Source: Protostelium mycophagum
Taxonomy: Eukaryota; Evosea; Variosea; Protosteliida; Protosteliaceae
Reading direction: 5' to 3'
Assembly (NCBI GenBank): GCA_002081555.1
Contig: MZNV01000343.1
Location: 1 to 28,273, forward strand
DNA: 28,273 nucleotides
The position numbers and the translations under genes were made by a program. The first letter of the stretch is position 1, and each line of letters starts with the position of its first letter. Shown here one piece after another: positions 20,401 through 28,273 of the stretch. The notes under the pieces are model-generated. The model was not told where the DNA came from. It was given only the letters and a program-made list of their open reading frames with translations, and made no database searches.

Positions 20401-20455
20401 CAAGGCTTTGGAGCACGAGAAGAGCCAAAAAACAAGTTCAAATCCCGTGGCATAA
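14427..20455 (+). CDS. CLUH: Clustered mitochondria protein (CLU / CLUH / TIF31 family)
   Basis: Cytosolic protein that, in animals, plants and amoebae, binds mRNAs of nuclear-encoded mitochondrial proteins; loss clusters mitochondria. About 1,300 residues. The N-terminus ([18 protein letters not shown]) is a long His/Ser/Asp-rich extension. Exons then give [19 protein letters not shown], the landmark [18 protein letters not shown] (about 16770-16870), [16 protein letters not shown], and the CLU domain with [10 protein letters not shown]. The CLU central part follows ([10 protein letters not shown]), then C-terminal TPR repeats ([64 protein letters not shown]). The last exon ends [10 protein letters not shown] at TAA 20453-20455. 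The start at 14427 is the first in-frame ATG of the exon. There are about 25 introns. Four share the 3' end AAAACTCATCGAAA(A/T)TTC(C/-)AG, and the intron at about 15631-15717 contains the palindrome CACGGTTATTACCGTG. Identity is firm; the exact exon edges at about 16510-16770 are not. Confidence 0.95.
15178..15203. repeat. Perfect 10-bp stem hairpin in a long CLU intron
   Basis: TTTTATTTCC, a 6-nt loop AAGATG, then GGAAATAAAA: a perfect 10-bp inverted repeat inside the AT-rich intron of about 235 nt (15020-15255) near the 5' end of CLU. It may help bring together the ends of an unusually long intron. Confidence 0.7.
17951..17994 (+). repeat. CLU intron with two TTTGGCGGGAA copies
   Basis: The intron (GTAATTTGGCGGG...ATTATACAG) contains TTTGGCGGGAA at 17954-17964 and again at 17969-17979, a 15-nt period. 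The same 11-mer occurs in other introns at 8048-8058, 11686-11696 (complement), 12316-12326 (complement) and 19585-19595 (complement). It matches the E2F/DP consensus of animals and plants. Confidence 0.85.
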
Positions 20456-20530
20456 AGATTTTTTGCGTGTACATCTTTTTGTTTAAAATAAAATCTGCCT
20501 TCACAACTTGAAAAATACAATTTATGATGT
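20456..20530. terminator. Convergent 3' region of CLU and the phosphate transporter
   Basis: 75 bp between stop codons. It carries GTGTACAT (about 20467-20474), a near-palindrome resembling the one between the ABCA gene and its convergent neighbour, and AATAAA at 20487-20492 for CLU. Nothing else is seen. Confidence 0.5.
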
Positions 20531-22711
20531 CTATACAAATGGCCTCATTGATATGTACAACATCGACGTTAATCCTCCCCCGGCTGCTAGAGTCATCACC
20601 CACCCTCCAAAGATCTTTCCAAGTAACTTCTTGTCTACACCGTGCTTTGCGTCGACTGGTGCGTCCCGCTTATTCCTGTAGGGGGGGACAAGTCCCACCC
20701 CTGTTACGCTCCCGATGAGCACGTGCGTTGTAGATCTACAAAGTTTCAAAAATTCATTCTTTTCAAAATTGAAAGTGTACATCGGCAGGCCAAAATATGT
20801 CGCCAGTAAAATTGTGGCAGCTGTGGACAGCTCTGCAGAATATCCTCTTGAAAAGTTGAGCTCCGTTATATCTTTTCCGACGGTGTCGATGATGCGACCT
20901 CCTAATGTCGCCAGGCCAATGACAATGGCCAAACCGCCGATAGCAAAAACCCAAATAGGTGCTGACCAAGTTGCAGTGGGGCTGACTGTACCTTATCATC
21001 GTGAGAAAAATCCTATTGCCTTCCGCTCAAATATTTGATCCAACAAAAAATCAAACCCGTTTGGGCGAACTCCATGATGACCGCAAAAGGCCCAATGGCA
21101 TTTGAAATATCGTTCGAGCCATGCGCGAAAGCGACAAAAATAGCACTGCAGAGTTGTAGAAACTGCATGACGTCATCAAGTGTCTGTTTGACCACCTTGA
21201 AATGCCATTCGACGTAAGCATCCTCCTTCTCATCAGCCTGTAGCCCCATTGCCTGTTCCAAATCCCTTCAAGAAAGTGAACATTAGATTATTTTGCTTCT
21301 CTGCGTTTTTCATTTCAAAATGGGCAATAAAGAAATTCACATTCGAGTACAATAAAGAGCTTGCTTTGTGACGCAGTATCAATGACATGATTGAATACTT
21401 ACTGGGAATCTTTGGTGTCGCCCTCCAGTGCTGTATCCATTTGCACAAAATCGTTAGGAGTGGGGACCCACTTGTGCAATATAAATTTGACCACAGCACC
21501 TGACAAACGTCATTTTCATCATTCGCATTTTTTAGTTCACCTATCAACGTGGCAGCTGCGACACCAATCAGTAATTCTGATGACAGCGAGATCTTCCCGG
21601 CTGCTTCTGCGTCTACAATGAATATCACCAAGACAAGACCAGTGAAAGCTGCAAAGTAAGGTAACAGTTGTCTCGCTCTACAGTGTGTCAGTCAATCATA
21701 AGCAGAATATTTTTGCATATTTCAGACCTGTACGCAGGATTACGCTCGAATTTACTCGAGACCACTGTTACTGGAAATTTCCACACGTAAATAGATCTGC
21801 TTACAACAAAATAAAGTATAAAAGCAACACTGGCTCCCAACAAAGGACTCGTAAACCTGTTAATTTTGTTAATTTTCTTTCTGTTTACATGATCACTTCT
21901 ACCAACTGAGCACAATTCTGCCCAGGGCCTTCCAATTTGGTCCCTGGGCTCCCTTTTGAATGAAACCAAAGGCCAGAACTCCTCCCACCACAGAATGCGT
22001 GGAGGACACTGGCAGTTTGTAGTAGGTTGCAAGGAGGATCCAGCAAACTGCCGAGATGAGTGCACAGAACATACCCAGAGCGAAGAGATCTGATGTGATG
22101 TCAAAACAGAAATTTGCAACATTTTTGATTTTTCAACAACGACACCGCAAAAATTCGGCCCCAACAGACAAATGCCCACAAGCGCACACCGAACGAACAT
22201 ACCACAGGATCCCACAGATAATATGACCGACCCCCCAGACGCTGTACTTCTATTCCCCTTAGCCTTATGGCAGGAAACTCACCCTTTCTGGAAAATCCAG
22301 TCAGACCTCAGTTCCCTTCCCACGATCGCCAGATGTGTAAACACATATCACTTACGTGGTAAATAAACAAAACAAAACAAAAACAAAACGACACCGCAAA
22401 ATTATCCATCGCTCACTCTCTTGTCCTGCAAAGGAAGCTGGATTGACGAGTCCGGTCTTGATCGTGCTTGTGACATGCTGTCCCATGATGGTAGCTCCTG
22501 CAAACTCAAAAATGGAACCTAAAACAATTGCCTGTTTTAGTGTGAAAGCACCAGAGCCGACAGAGGTCCCAAGCGCTGTAACGATCACAAAGGGCCTGAA
22601 AATACTCTGGTCAGCTCACCATTTGCAAAATCGTTGGCACCAATTGAGAACGCCATCAAGAATGCGAAGGTGCCACCGATGGAAAATAGAACACCCACAA
22701 AAGGAGACATG
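20531..22711 (-). CDS. PiT-family phosphate transporter (SLC20 / Pho89 type)
   Basis: Integral membrane, cation-coupled (Na+ or H+) inorganic phosphate importer, about 520 residues. The start ATG 22711 gives MSPFVGVLFSIGGTFAFLMA, then the first PiT signature GANDFANALGTSVGSGAF, formed when a 46-nt intron is removed. Next come SIFEFAGATIMG, then the motif KLPVSSTHSVVGGVLAFG, a short central loop (LQADEKEDAYVEWHFK), and the second inverted-repeat signature AHGSNDISNAIGPFA. The last part includes GLATLGGRIIDTVGKDITEL and GLPISTTHVLIGSVTGVG, and the protein ends YISMRPFV at TAG 20533-20531. Both halves of the PiT internal duplication are intact, and the large hydrophilic loop of animal PiTs is short. 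An upstream 5' UTR intron is likely, because CATTCCAG lies just before the first codons. One intron contains a retroposon-like insert. Confidence 0.94.
22138..22401 (+). mobile_element. Retroposon-like 234-bp insert with 15-bp target duplication in a PiT intron
   Basis: AACGACACCGCAAAA occurs at 22138-22152 and again, identically, at 22387-22401. The 234 bp between them end in an A-rich tail built of AAAC units (22361-22386), directly before the second copy. A direct repeat with a tail on one side is the hallmark of LINE-mediated insertion of an RNA copy. Removing the insert and one repeat leaves an ordinary 88-nt intron with intact splice sites that joins ...FAGQE to N-LFALGMFC in frame. The insert is antisense to the host gene. 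It has a 64-codon frame (MPTSAHRTNIPQDPTDN...) that is probably meaningless. It contains a small palindrome near the tail (ATGTGTAAACACAT). The source RNA is unknown. Confidence 0.75.
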
Positions 22712-22913
22712 ATGGTGTCGATGGTAGTTCTGGAATGAGAAGAACCGAAACTCGCAGTGAACTGAACTCACGGTAAGGCACCGTAATTTCACGGTTCTAA
22801 ACGTGAAACGTCGGGTGTGTTCGTTTGATGTTTTTCCATCAAAAAATGAGCATACGACGTCTTGGAGTGACGTCGTAACCGCGAAGTCCGGATTTCAAAC
22901 AAACAATCACCAG
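22712..22913. promoter_or_regulatory. Bidirectional promoter region phosphate transporter / TSEN15
   Basis: About 200 bp between divergent start codons. It contains a cluster of CACGG/CCGTG and ACGT half-sites (about 22768-22808: TCACGGTAAGGCACCGT, then TTCACGGTTCTAAACGTGAA), which are inverted repeats. It also contains a TGACGTCG (22869-22876). A GT...AG segment ending CATTCCAG on the minus strand probably represents a 5' UTR intron of the transporter. Confidence 0.5.
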
Positions 22914-23336
22914 ATGGAGGAAGCGACAATGGATAGAGGAACACGTATGGCGGAGCAGGTCGCTCGAGATTTACGTTTTGTGAAGGCATGGCCTCAGGTA
23001 GATGTATGCAAAGAGGCGACATTAGGGCTGTCTTATGTGAGAGGAAAACCAACAAAAGATAGGGATACAGAAGAGGTATCTAAGTCATGTAGGTTTTTTC
23101 TGATGTTTCAACAGATAATCTTGCCTCTGCTCACAAGTCAACATGTGGATCCTTCTGTGTAAGTCTTTCTCTGCAGTGCTGATAATGATGATCTGCTCAG
23201 AATGTCTCAAATCTTTGATCTTTTGGTTCCAACATGTAATGAAGGACCTCGTTCCATCACTATGGGAATAATGGCTACTGATTCAACCATCTCTTACTAC
23301 CGTGTCCATGATGGTCTCTCACCACCGAAAGAGTGA
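22914..23336 (+). CDS. TSEN15: tRNA-splicing endonuclease subunit Sen15-like protein
   Basis: Structural subunit of the nuclear tRNA intron endonuclease; Sen15 pairs with Sen34 in fungi and animals. Three exons (22914-23075, 23115-23158, 23177-23336) join to 366 nt, 121 residues. The start ATG is the first of MEEATMDRGTRMAEQV; no earlier in-frame ATG is convincing. The Sen15 fold is seen in VARDLRFVKAWPQVDVCKE, a middle strand ILPLLTSQHVDP, then LFDLLVPTCNEGPRSITMGI-like sequence and the hallmark MATDSTISYYRVHDG (family pattern E/A-x-DSTIVYYKLxDG). The C-terminus is LSPPKE. Introns are 39 and 18 nt. The 18-nt intron is required: unspliced, the frame stops at once (TAA at its second codon). 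Sen15 is short and poorly conserved, so the call rests mainly on the C-terminal motif. Confidence 0.8.
23159..23176 (+). other. 18-nt intron in TSEN15
   Basis: GTAAGTCTTTCTCTGCAG has a consensus donor, a pyrimidine stretch and a CAG acceptor in only 18 nt. Removal joins DPSV to ADNDDLLRM in frame and is needed to reach the Sen15 C-terminal motif. Confidence 0.75.
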
Positions 23337-23483
23337 TTCCATTAAAATTGAATGTATGTTTTGAAACATAAGGACCTTGGAATCATGCTGCAGACAGTGG
23401 AACCATCTCATCAACAACATGGAAGTAGACTGATGACACCTTTTTAAAATAAAAGACGATATTTGATATTTGTATTCGGAGGG
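23337..23483. terminator. Convergent 3' region of TSEN15 and STT3
   Basis: 147 bp between stop codons, with AATAAA at 23448-23453 for the plus-strand transcript and TGTA motifs at about 23354 and 23471. No gene is seen. Confidence 0.45.
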
Positions 23484-26187
23484 TTAGGCTCCACGGTTGG
23501 GCAAGTCCTTCACCTTGTAGATTCTCACGAGCCAGTGCTGTGTGGTGTAAACTTCCTCGATGTGCTCCAATGTGAAATCCTTGTTTCCAATCTCCACGTT
23601 TCTCACACGGTCCCATCCGGGGGGCTAGCCACGTCATCATGTGTCATCAACACGTCATGTCGACAAACTCACCTTGTTGTGTTCAGTGTACATGTCTCCG
23701 AATCTCCAGAAACACATCTTGTACATGAGAGAGTTCAACATGACTGGTGAACCTGTCGCAGTTGTTAGAACGTGTGATGTTGCTGTATCAAGTACCTCCG
23801 GCGTCGATTCTGAATTCACCGTTGGTGAAGTATTGATCCTCCTTGATCGTCGGGTCAGTAGATCCAGCGATACGGACCATCCATAAGAACTTGTTGATAT
23901 CGTCAGAGGCGTAACCTGTCAGTCCTCCGAACAAGATGAGGATGTAGTCCACATGAAGGGATCTCATGATCTTGATGGCATTGTCCTCTGTGGCAGACAT
24001 GGCCTTTCCGACTTGGGCGATGTGGGAGTTGTTCCAGGTGTTGTTGTCCACCAAAATGGTTCTGTTGGCCATGGCGGAGATCTGAGCCTGTCAGAACACA
24101 CCCGAATAAAAATGGACTTTCACCTGGTAACCGTAATCCCACCACGACATGACTCTAGCGTTGGGTGCGGTGTTCATGTCTAACCATCTGTAAGCCTCTC
24201 TGAAATCGTCAAAGATAATTCTGGAGCCGTCGTTCTGCTTAGCAGCCAAGACGATGGATGGGGAGGAGTAAGCCTCGGAGGTGACCCAGGAGCAGTGAAG
24301 AGTGTAGAAAAACAAGATCAAGACGATACCGGCGACAACAGCAAGAGAGATTTCTTGCTGCATGGGGTAGGCCTCTCCTCTGTTGTTCTGCCTTTGTCAT
24401 GACGTGTTGATATGATCTAAATTTAGACTCACTCTCTTCTTGAGGGGCTTGAGGTAGTTGTCTAAAGTGGCAGAGAGGGCGATGGCACCAACGACACAAG
24501 TGACAGGTGCGAGGACCAACATTAAACGGACCATAACTCCCTGTGCTCATGAGAAAGTCCTCCACAACACCTGGTTACTTACCGCAAAGTACACGGAAGT
24601 GATACCGTAGCAGATGATGAAGATCTTGGCGTCGGTTCTGTTCTTGTCTCCAACGTCGGTGAGGTCTCTGATCTCTCTGAAGCAGAAGTAGAGTCCGGCG
24701 GGGAACAAGATCACCAGAATGTGCAAGTCAAAGAAGAATGACGCTATATGACGTCATTATAGGGACATTCATAATGGCACTTTCAGCGATAAATGTTTGT
24801 AACAGTAGAAAGCTCATTTCTCTGGACACAGGCTTTGCCGAAGCGAATAGAGAGGGCGTGAGATACTTACCCCAAGTGGTAGGCTGGTGCTCAGACACGG
24901 AGGCAATGATGGGGATGTTCTCCTTGGCGTAGGTGGGGTCGAGGAGAGTGTAGAAACGTCCAGTCCATGGTGAGATGTAACCAGTGGCGGTGGCGGCAGT
25001 GAAGGAAATGGCCAAGAAACCAAGAAGAGAGGCAACACCATAGTTGAAAAACTTGCTGTAGCTCTCAGCGCTCAAGTGGGAGTTGACCTGTACCGTATTA
25101 ATACGGTTTCATCTGGATGAAACGGGGTCGTCTTATCGAAATAAAACGTACCCAGTTGAGGAAGGCGTAGATTTGGATGAGTCCAAACATTCCAAAGGCG
25201 GCCATGTGCTCAGAGGACTGAACAGCCTACAAAGGTCAACAGAAAGTTGAGGCGGTTCTGTGGGCTCACCTGGAAACCGACAAAGGTGATCTGCATGGAC
25301 AACAACGTTCCGAGGGTGTAAAAGGTGCTGTATGCAATGTAGAGACGAGAAGAGTATCTAAGAGGATGAGCGCTGGAGGTGACGTGGAGTGCAAGTCTTT
25401 ACCTTCCAGAAACAAGGAGGACGAAAACATACAGGGGAATAAGGTTAATAATGAAGATGTAACCTCCCCATGCGGACACCCTGTGTTGATTAAACATGAT
25501 CAAAGATTAAATGTTTTCACTTACATGTAGAAGTATGCGAGGGTAGCCATACCGGACCAGAAGAGAGAACCAGTCTTGACAGACTTCACCCACATAGCGT
25601 AGGTGAGCAGAAGAGTGAAAATGGCGATACCTTCGTTATCGTATGATCCTGCTACAGATCTGGAGACGTATCCTATTTGACTTTAGACTTGTCGGGCGTG
25701 GGTTTTCGTTCTTCATTTTACCTGGAACAATGGCGATGAAAGCGGCGGCCAAAAGACCAGTACCAGTGTTTCTAACCTCCTTGGCGAGATAATAAGTGAC
25801 CATGGCAGTGTTTGAGGCGAACCATGGGGCAAGGAGAACACAAACATTTCTGATGTTGATTGTGATATTGAAAAAGTTGAGGATCCAGTAGACTGCGGCG
25901 GCAGTAATCATAAGACCGGGGTATACAGTTCCTCCCACGATACGACCGAGAGGGTACCATGAGCCCTCGTCGAACCAGTTGAGAAAGTTATAAAATCCCT
26001 CATTGACCAGATATTGGGTTGAGCGGAAGTTAAAGTAAGGGTCGAATTCGTGAATAACAGACTCGTAACGAAGAACTGAGTATAGACGTGTTGAGAAGGC
26101 GATCACATAAATCAGACCTAAGATAAGAACTCGAAGCAAAAGCTCCTGGTTCCTCTCTGACCGAAAGATTCCGGGTAAAGACTCCAT
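23484..26187 (-). CDS. STT3: Oligosaccharyltransferase catalytic subunit STT3
   Basis: ER membrane enzyme that transfers the lipid-linked glycan to Asn in N-X-S/T sites. About 700 residues in roughly a dozen exons. ATG 26187 ([14 protein letters not shown]) follows a TTTTTTGCAG, so a 5' UTR intron probably ends at the start codon. TM1 is [14 protein letters not shown], followed by the first catalytic acidic motif [16 protein letters not shown] and the loop [17 protein letters not shown], both invariant in STT3. Next come [19 protein letters not shown] (second acidic motif), many membrane helices, and SEHQPTTWG, the EL5 substrate loop. The soluble C-terminal domain has SWWDYGYQ (the WWDYG motif), then [17 protein letters not shown] and DYILILFGG. 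It ends VKDLPNRGA at TAA 23486-23484. Codon use here is more GC-biased (many GTC, ACC, AAG) than in its neighbours, as expected for high expression. No catalytic residue is missing. Confidence 0.97.
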
Positions 26188-26260
26188 CTGCAAAAAATGC
26201 TTCAGAGATCAGATATCATATGACTTTGCTATAGGTTCTCATTTTGAATAGGTCTTCATT

Positions 26261-26627
26261 TTAAGAGAAAAATAGGGCTGGAGAATGAGAATGAGTGGAC
26301 ATACAAATTTCACCTTCGAGTTGTGTGATGGCCTCTTTTCTTTTGTCGACAATTTGAAAACAGATGTGTCGACATTGTGTGTCATCGATGCGGACGTGGC
26401 CAAAAACAAACAGGACCATCTACAATGGAAGAACCTGACAAGGCCACTACGAGGAAATAAAACTTTATTGATGAGTGTCCTAAATACTCCCAACATAAGC
26501 CCGTTCTATTCAAACCGGATGATCCGTTTCAGAAATATTCAAAAATAATTTCTGCAAGCAAAACCAGGGTGAATCCTCGTAGACTTCTGTGTTTTTTGTT
26601 TCGATTTTTTTTTGGAACTTTCTCCAT
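26261..26627 (-). CDS. Probable small unidentified protein
   Basis: A candidate minus-strand gene between STT3 and the isomerase. ATG 26627 gives MEKVPKKNRNKKHRSLRG, a very basic start. A later exon, preceded by an acceptor CATTGTAG of the type common in this window, reads MVLFVFGHVRIDDTQCRHIC followed by FQIVDKRKEAITQLE, which looks like genuine coding sequence. A 36-nt intron (GTGAAATTTG...CATTCTCCAG) joins it to a last exon ending ALFFS at TAA 26263-26261. The middle exons (about 26430-26560) are not resolved; NGLMLGVFRTLINK is one candidate. The stop lies only 73 bp upstream of the STT3 start codon. Family unknown. Individual exons are better supported than the full model. Confidence 0.4.
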
Positions 26628-26914
26628 TATGGATCACGCAGAGCGCCAGGCAAGATGCACCCCACCGATAGAAGAGATATTCTGACGTGTGCTTGTGTTG
26701 TCGAAAATGAACAGAAAAACATCTCGCATGGAAAGAGAATCACACTAGCATCTGATTATCTTTAACAATCCTGAAGAGATAGAAAGAAACAGCACCGGTT
26801 TGTTTATTGTAAACACTCGAGTGAAGTCACCATTATTTTCGTGCCGATGAGATAAAAAGAGGTATCATCCAAGCGAAAATTAAAATTGCCAAGACTTGAT
26901 ATCTTTATAGGAAT
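26628..26914. other. Intergenic, no gene seen
   Basis: 287 bp between the small gene and the stop of the isomerase gene. It is AT-rich, with stops in all frames. It must contain the isomerase 3' UTR and the promoter of the small gene. Confidence 0.4.
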
Positions 26915-27972
26915 CTACAACTTGGACTTTCCAGAAAGCTGCGTCATTACACGCTTGATGGCGTTGATAGTGTAATCAGAGCTCAGAAACGTCCAGGCTA
27001 CCTTGTTGAAATAAACACTTCATACCTTTTCACAGATATGCTCAGAAAAAAATGAAGATCACCTTTGCTTCCTCTGCAAGTCTACCTTCGTCCATCCACT
27101 CTTCAGAAAGATCTTTCCGACTCACTGCCTTTGTGATCGATCTAACGTTATCTGACAATAATAATAAAGAGCGCATCGTGGTCTCTGCCGCAGGTAATAA
27201 TGCTGCTGCATTCTCTACCACCTTTTGTATTGAATAAAAGATCTGAAGGATCATTCTCACCTCGTCTACAAGGCCTATTCTTTGGGCTTCTGGTGCTTTA
27301 ACAATTTTGGCGAATTGGCACAATTGACCTGCCTTCCCTTGTCCGACCACGTATGCCATAGCCTTGATATGTCAAAAATCTTACACCAAAAAAAACCTAC
27401 TCTCATCCACGTAGATGGAACTGTCAAGCCGACGGATACCTAAAATGTGAGTATATTTGCTCTTTTTAAAAAAATGAAACCTCATTGAGCGACATCCAAG
27501 CATCCGCGGTGACGATGCGTATGTCTGAACAGAGTGCTATTCCTGTTCCAGCAGCAGGGCAAGCTCCTTGAAACGTTAGCTCTGACACTTGCGCGGTTAT
27601 TCACCTTTAATGGCAGAGATCACAACGAGGGGCGAGTTGAAAAGTCTTCCAAAAAATACATTTTGAGCCCTCCAGAACTCTGTGAATTTTCCCTCGGTGG
27701 TCAAAGGTGCATATAACTCTTTCAGGTCATTTCCGGAGGTAAAAAGGTTCCTTGAGAGGACGGAATAGAAGATGATGCCCCTAATGTTCGGATCTCTCTC
27801 GCACTGATCAAGAGCAGCAGTCAGTTCCTTCCACATGGCCACACCCAGAGAATTCACAGGTTCAAAGCCAAGCGCTGTCATACTCAGCAACAATAGACGT
27901 GAATGTTATCTCACCAATCACAGCATAATTTGACTTCACTTGAACATCAACACGATTCTTGGTGTGGCTCAT
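26915..27972 (-). CDS. ECI1: Peroxisomal-type enoyl-CoA delta isomerase (crotonase family)
   Basis: Moves cis/trans-3 double bonds to trans-2-enoyl-CoA so that unsaturated fatty acids can enter beta-oxidation. About 250 residues, at least five introns. The start at 27972 reads MSHTKNRVDVQVKSNYAVI. The crotonase core follows: PVNSLGVAMWKELTAALDQ, IRGIIFYSVLSRNLFTSGND (oxyanion-hole strand, ECI-type FSAGLDL), a WRAQNVFFGRLFNSPLVVIS helix and strand, and then, after an intron, the second oxyanion-hole loop ACPAAGTGIALCSDIRIV (family: INGACPAGG). Further on are SLNEVGI, AQRIGLVDEVV and a C-terminal helical part. It ends SGKSKL at TAG 26917-26915. The terminal SKL is a textbook peroxisomal targeting signal (PTS1), and no mitochondrial presequence is apparent, so a peroxisomal location is inferred. 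ECI1 and the related ECI2/Eci1p cannot be separated with certainty; no ACBP domain is present. Confidence 0.9.
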
Positions 27973-28069
27973 CTTTGTTTGGTGTTGTGATGTTGAAAAC
28001 ACAATCAAATCCCGCGGCAATGTTTTTCAACTTGGAAGGTGGTTTTTTCAACGAGAATTTTAACCGACA

Positions 28070-28130
28070 CTTTGATCGGTGACTTGGCGACCAATTAGAA
28101 ACTTTAATCCGTGACTTGGTGGACAATTAG
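28070..28130. repeat. Two 29-bp imperfect direct repeats upstream of the isomerase gene
   Basis: 28070-28098 and 28102-28130 match at 24 of 29 positions (shared core GTGACTTGG and CAATTAG), a 32-bp period. They lie about 100 bp upstream of the isomerase start codon, so they may be tandem protein-binding sites in its promoter. The rest of 27973-28273 shows no gene. A short hairpin, CGAGC...GCTCG, lies at the right edge (28254-28271). Confidence 0.6.
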
Positions 28131-28273
28131 CATTTCCCGGCATTTTTCGGTGCCTTCCTGGAATTCTTGGCTCATTGCGATAAATTGGCACAAACGGTAA
28201 TAAAGCAGCATAATTCGCGCTTGTGTGCATTTCGAGAAATTGCAAGTGTAGACGAGCATTTTTGGGCTCGCAA

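Noticed and set aside
20677-20690. GTCCCCCCCTACAG (minus strand) as a 14-nt intron in the phosphate transporter
   Set aside because: The frame reads through it (GLVPPYRNKRD) and the donor is poor, so no splicing is needed.
22172-22366. 64-codon plus-strand ORF inside the phosphate-transporter intron
   Set aside because: It lies wholly within the retroposon-like insert, runs against the host gene, and shows no protein-like pattern.
1-28273. CRISPR array, tRNA or rRNA genes, bacterial operons or toxin systems
   Set aside because: No regularly spaced repeats, cloverleaf or rRNA sequences were seen. All genes are intron-containing eukaryotic ones.

Overview
The window is nuclear DNA from a gene-dense eukaryote. 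Every recognisable gene is split by many short GT-AG introns, mostly about 40-110 nt, and neighbouring genes are separated by only 27 to about 200 bp. Nothing prokaryotic is present: no operons and no ribosome binding sites. The lineage cannot be fixed from sequence alone. The protein set is pan-eukaryotic, and the compactness suggests a unicellular or very simple organism.

Layout, left to right. A short unidentified ORF (24-299) is followed by a decayed non-LTR retrotransposon endonuclease fragment (about 384-1180) and an unexplained stretch. MPP10 (U3 snoRNP, minus, 1651-4862) and eIF3g (plus, 5021-6230) are divergent. Next come a half-size ABCA-type transporter (plus, 6378-10977), a convergent unidentified acidic/basic, probably nuclear protein (minus, 11004-14284), and the divergent CLU/CLUH mitochondrial-mRNA protein (plus, 14427-20455). 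Convergent to CLU is a PiT/SLC20 phosphate transporter (minus, 20531-22711), which is divergent from a TSEN15-like tRNA-splicing endonuclease subunit (plus, 22914-23336). The minus strand then carries STT3 (23484-26187), a probable small gene (26261-26627) and a peroxisomal-type enoyl-CoA isomerase ending in -SKL (26915-27972).

The genes are housekeeping functions and do not form a pathway: ribosome biogenesis, translation initiation, tRNA splicing, N-glycosylation, phosphate uptake, lipid transport, beta-oxidation and mitochondrial biogenesis. The unusual content is in the introns. They carry a small vocabulary of recurring motifs, many of them palindromic: TTTGGCGGGAA, CACGGTTATTACCGTG-like, TGACGTCA, TGTCAAAATGACA-like, GCGGC...GCCGC, CTCGTTGTAGAT, and a shared 3' end AAAACTCATCGAAA. 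This suggests families of related introns or introner-like elements. One PiT intron holds a 234-bp insert with an A-rich tail flanked by a perfect 15-bp direct repeat, which looks like a retroposon. TSEN15 needs an 18-nt intron to keep its frame, and the ABC gene needs one of 25 nt.

Gene spans run from start codon to stop codon with introns included. Homology calls come from recognising family motifs by eye; no search was run.
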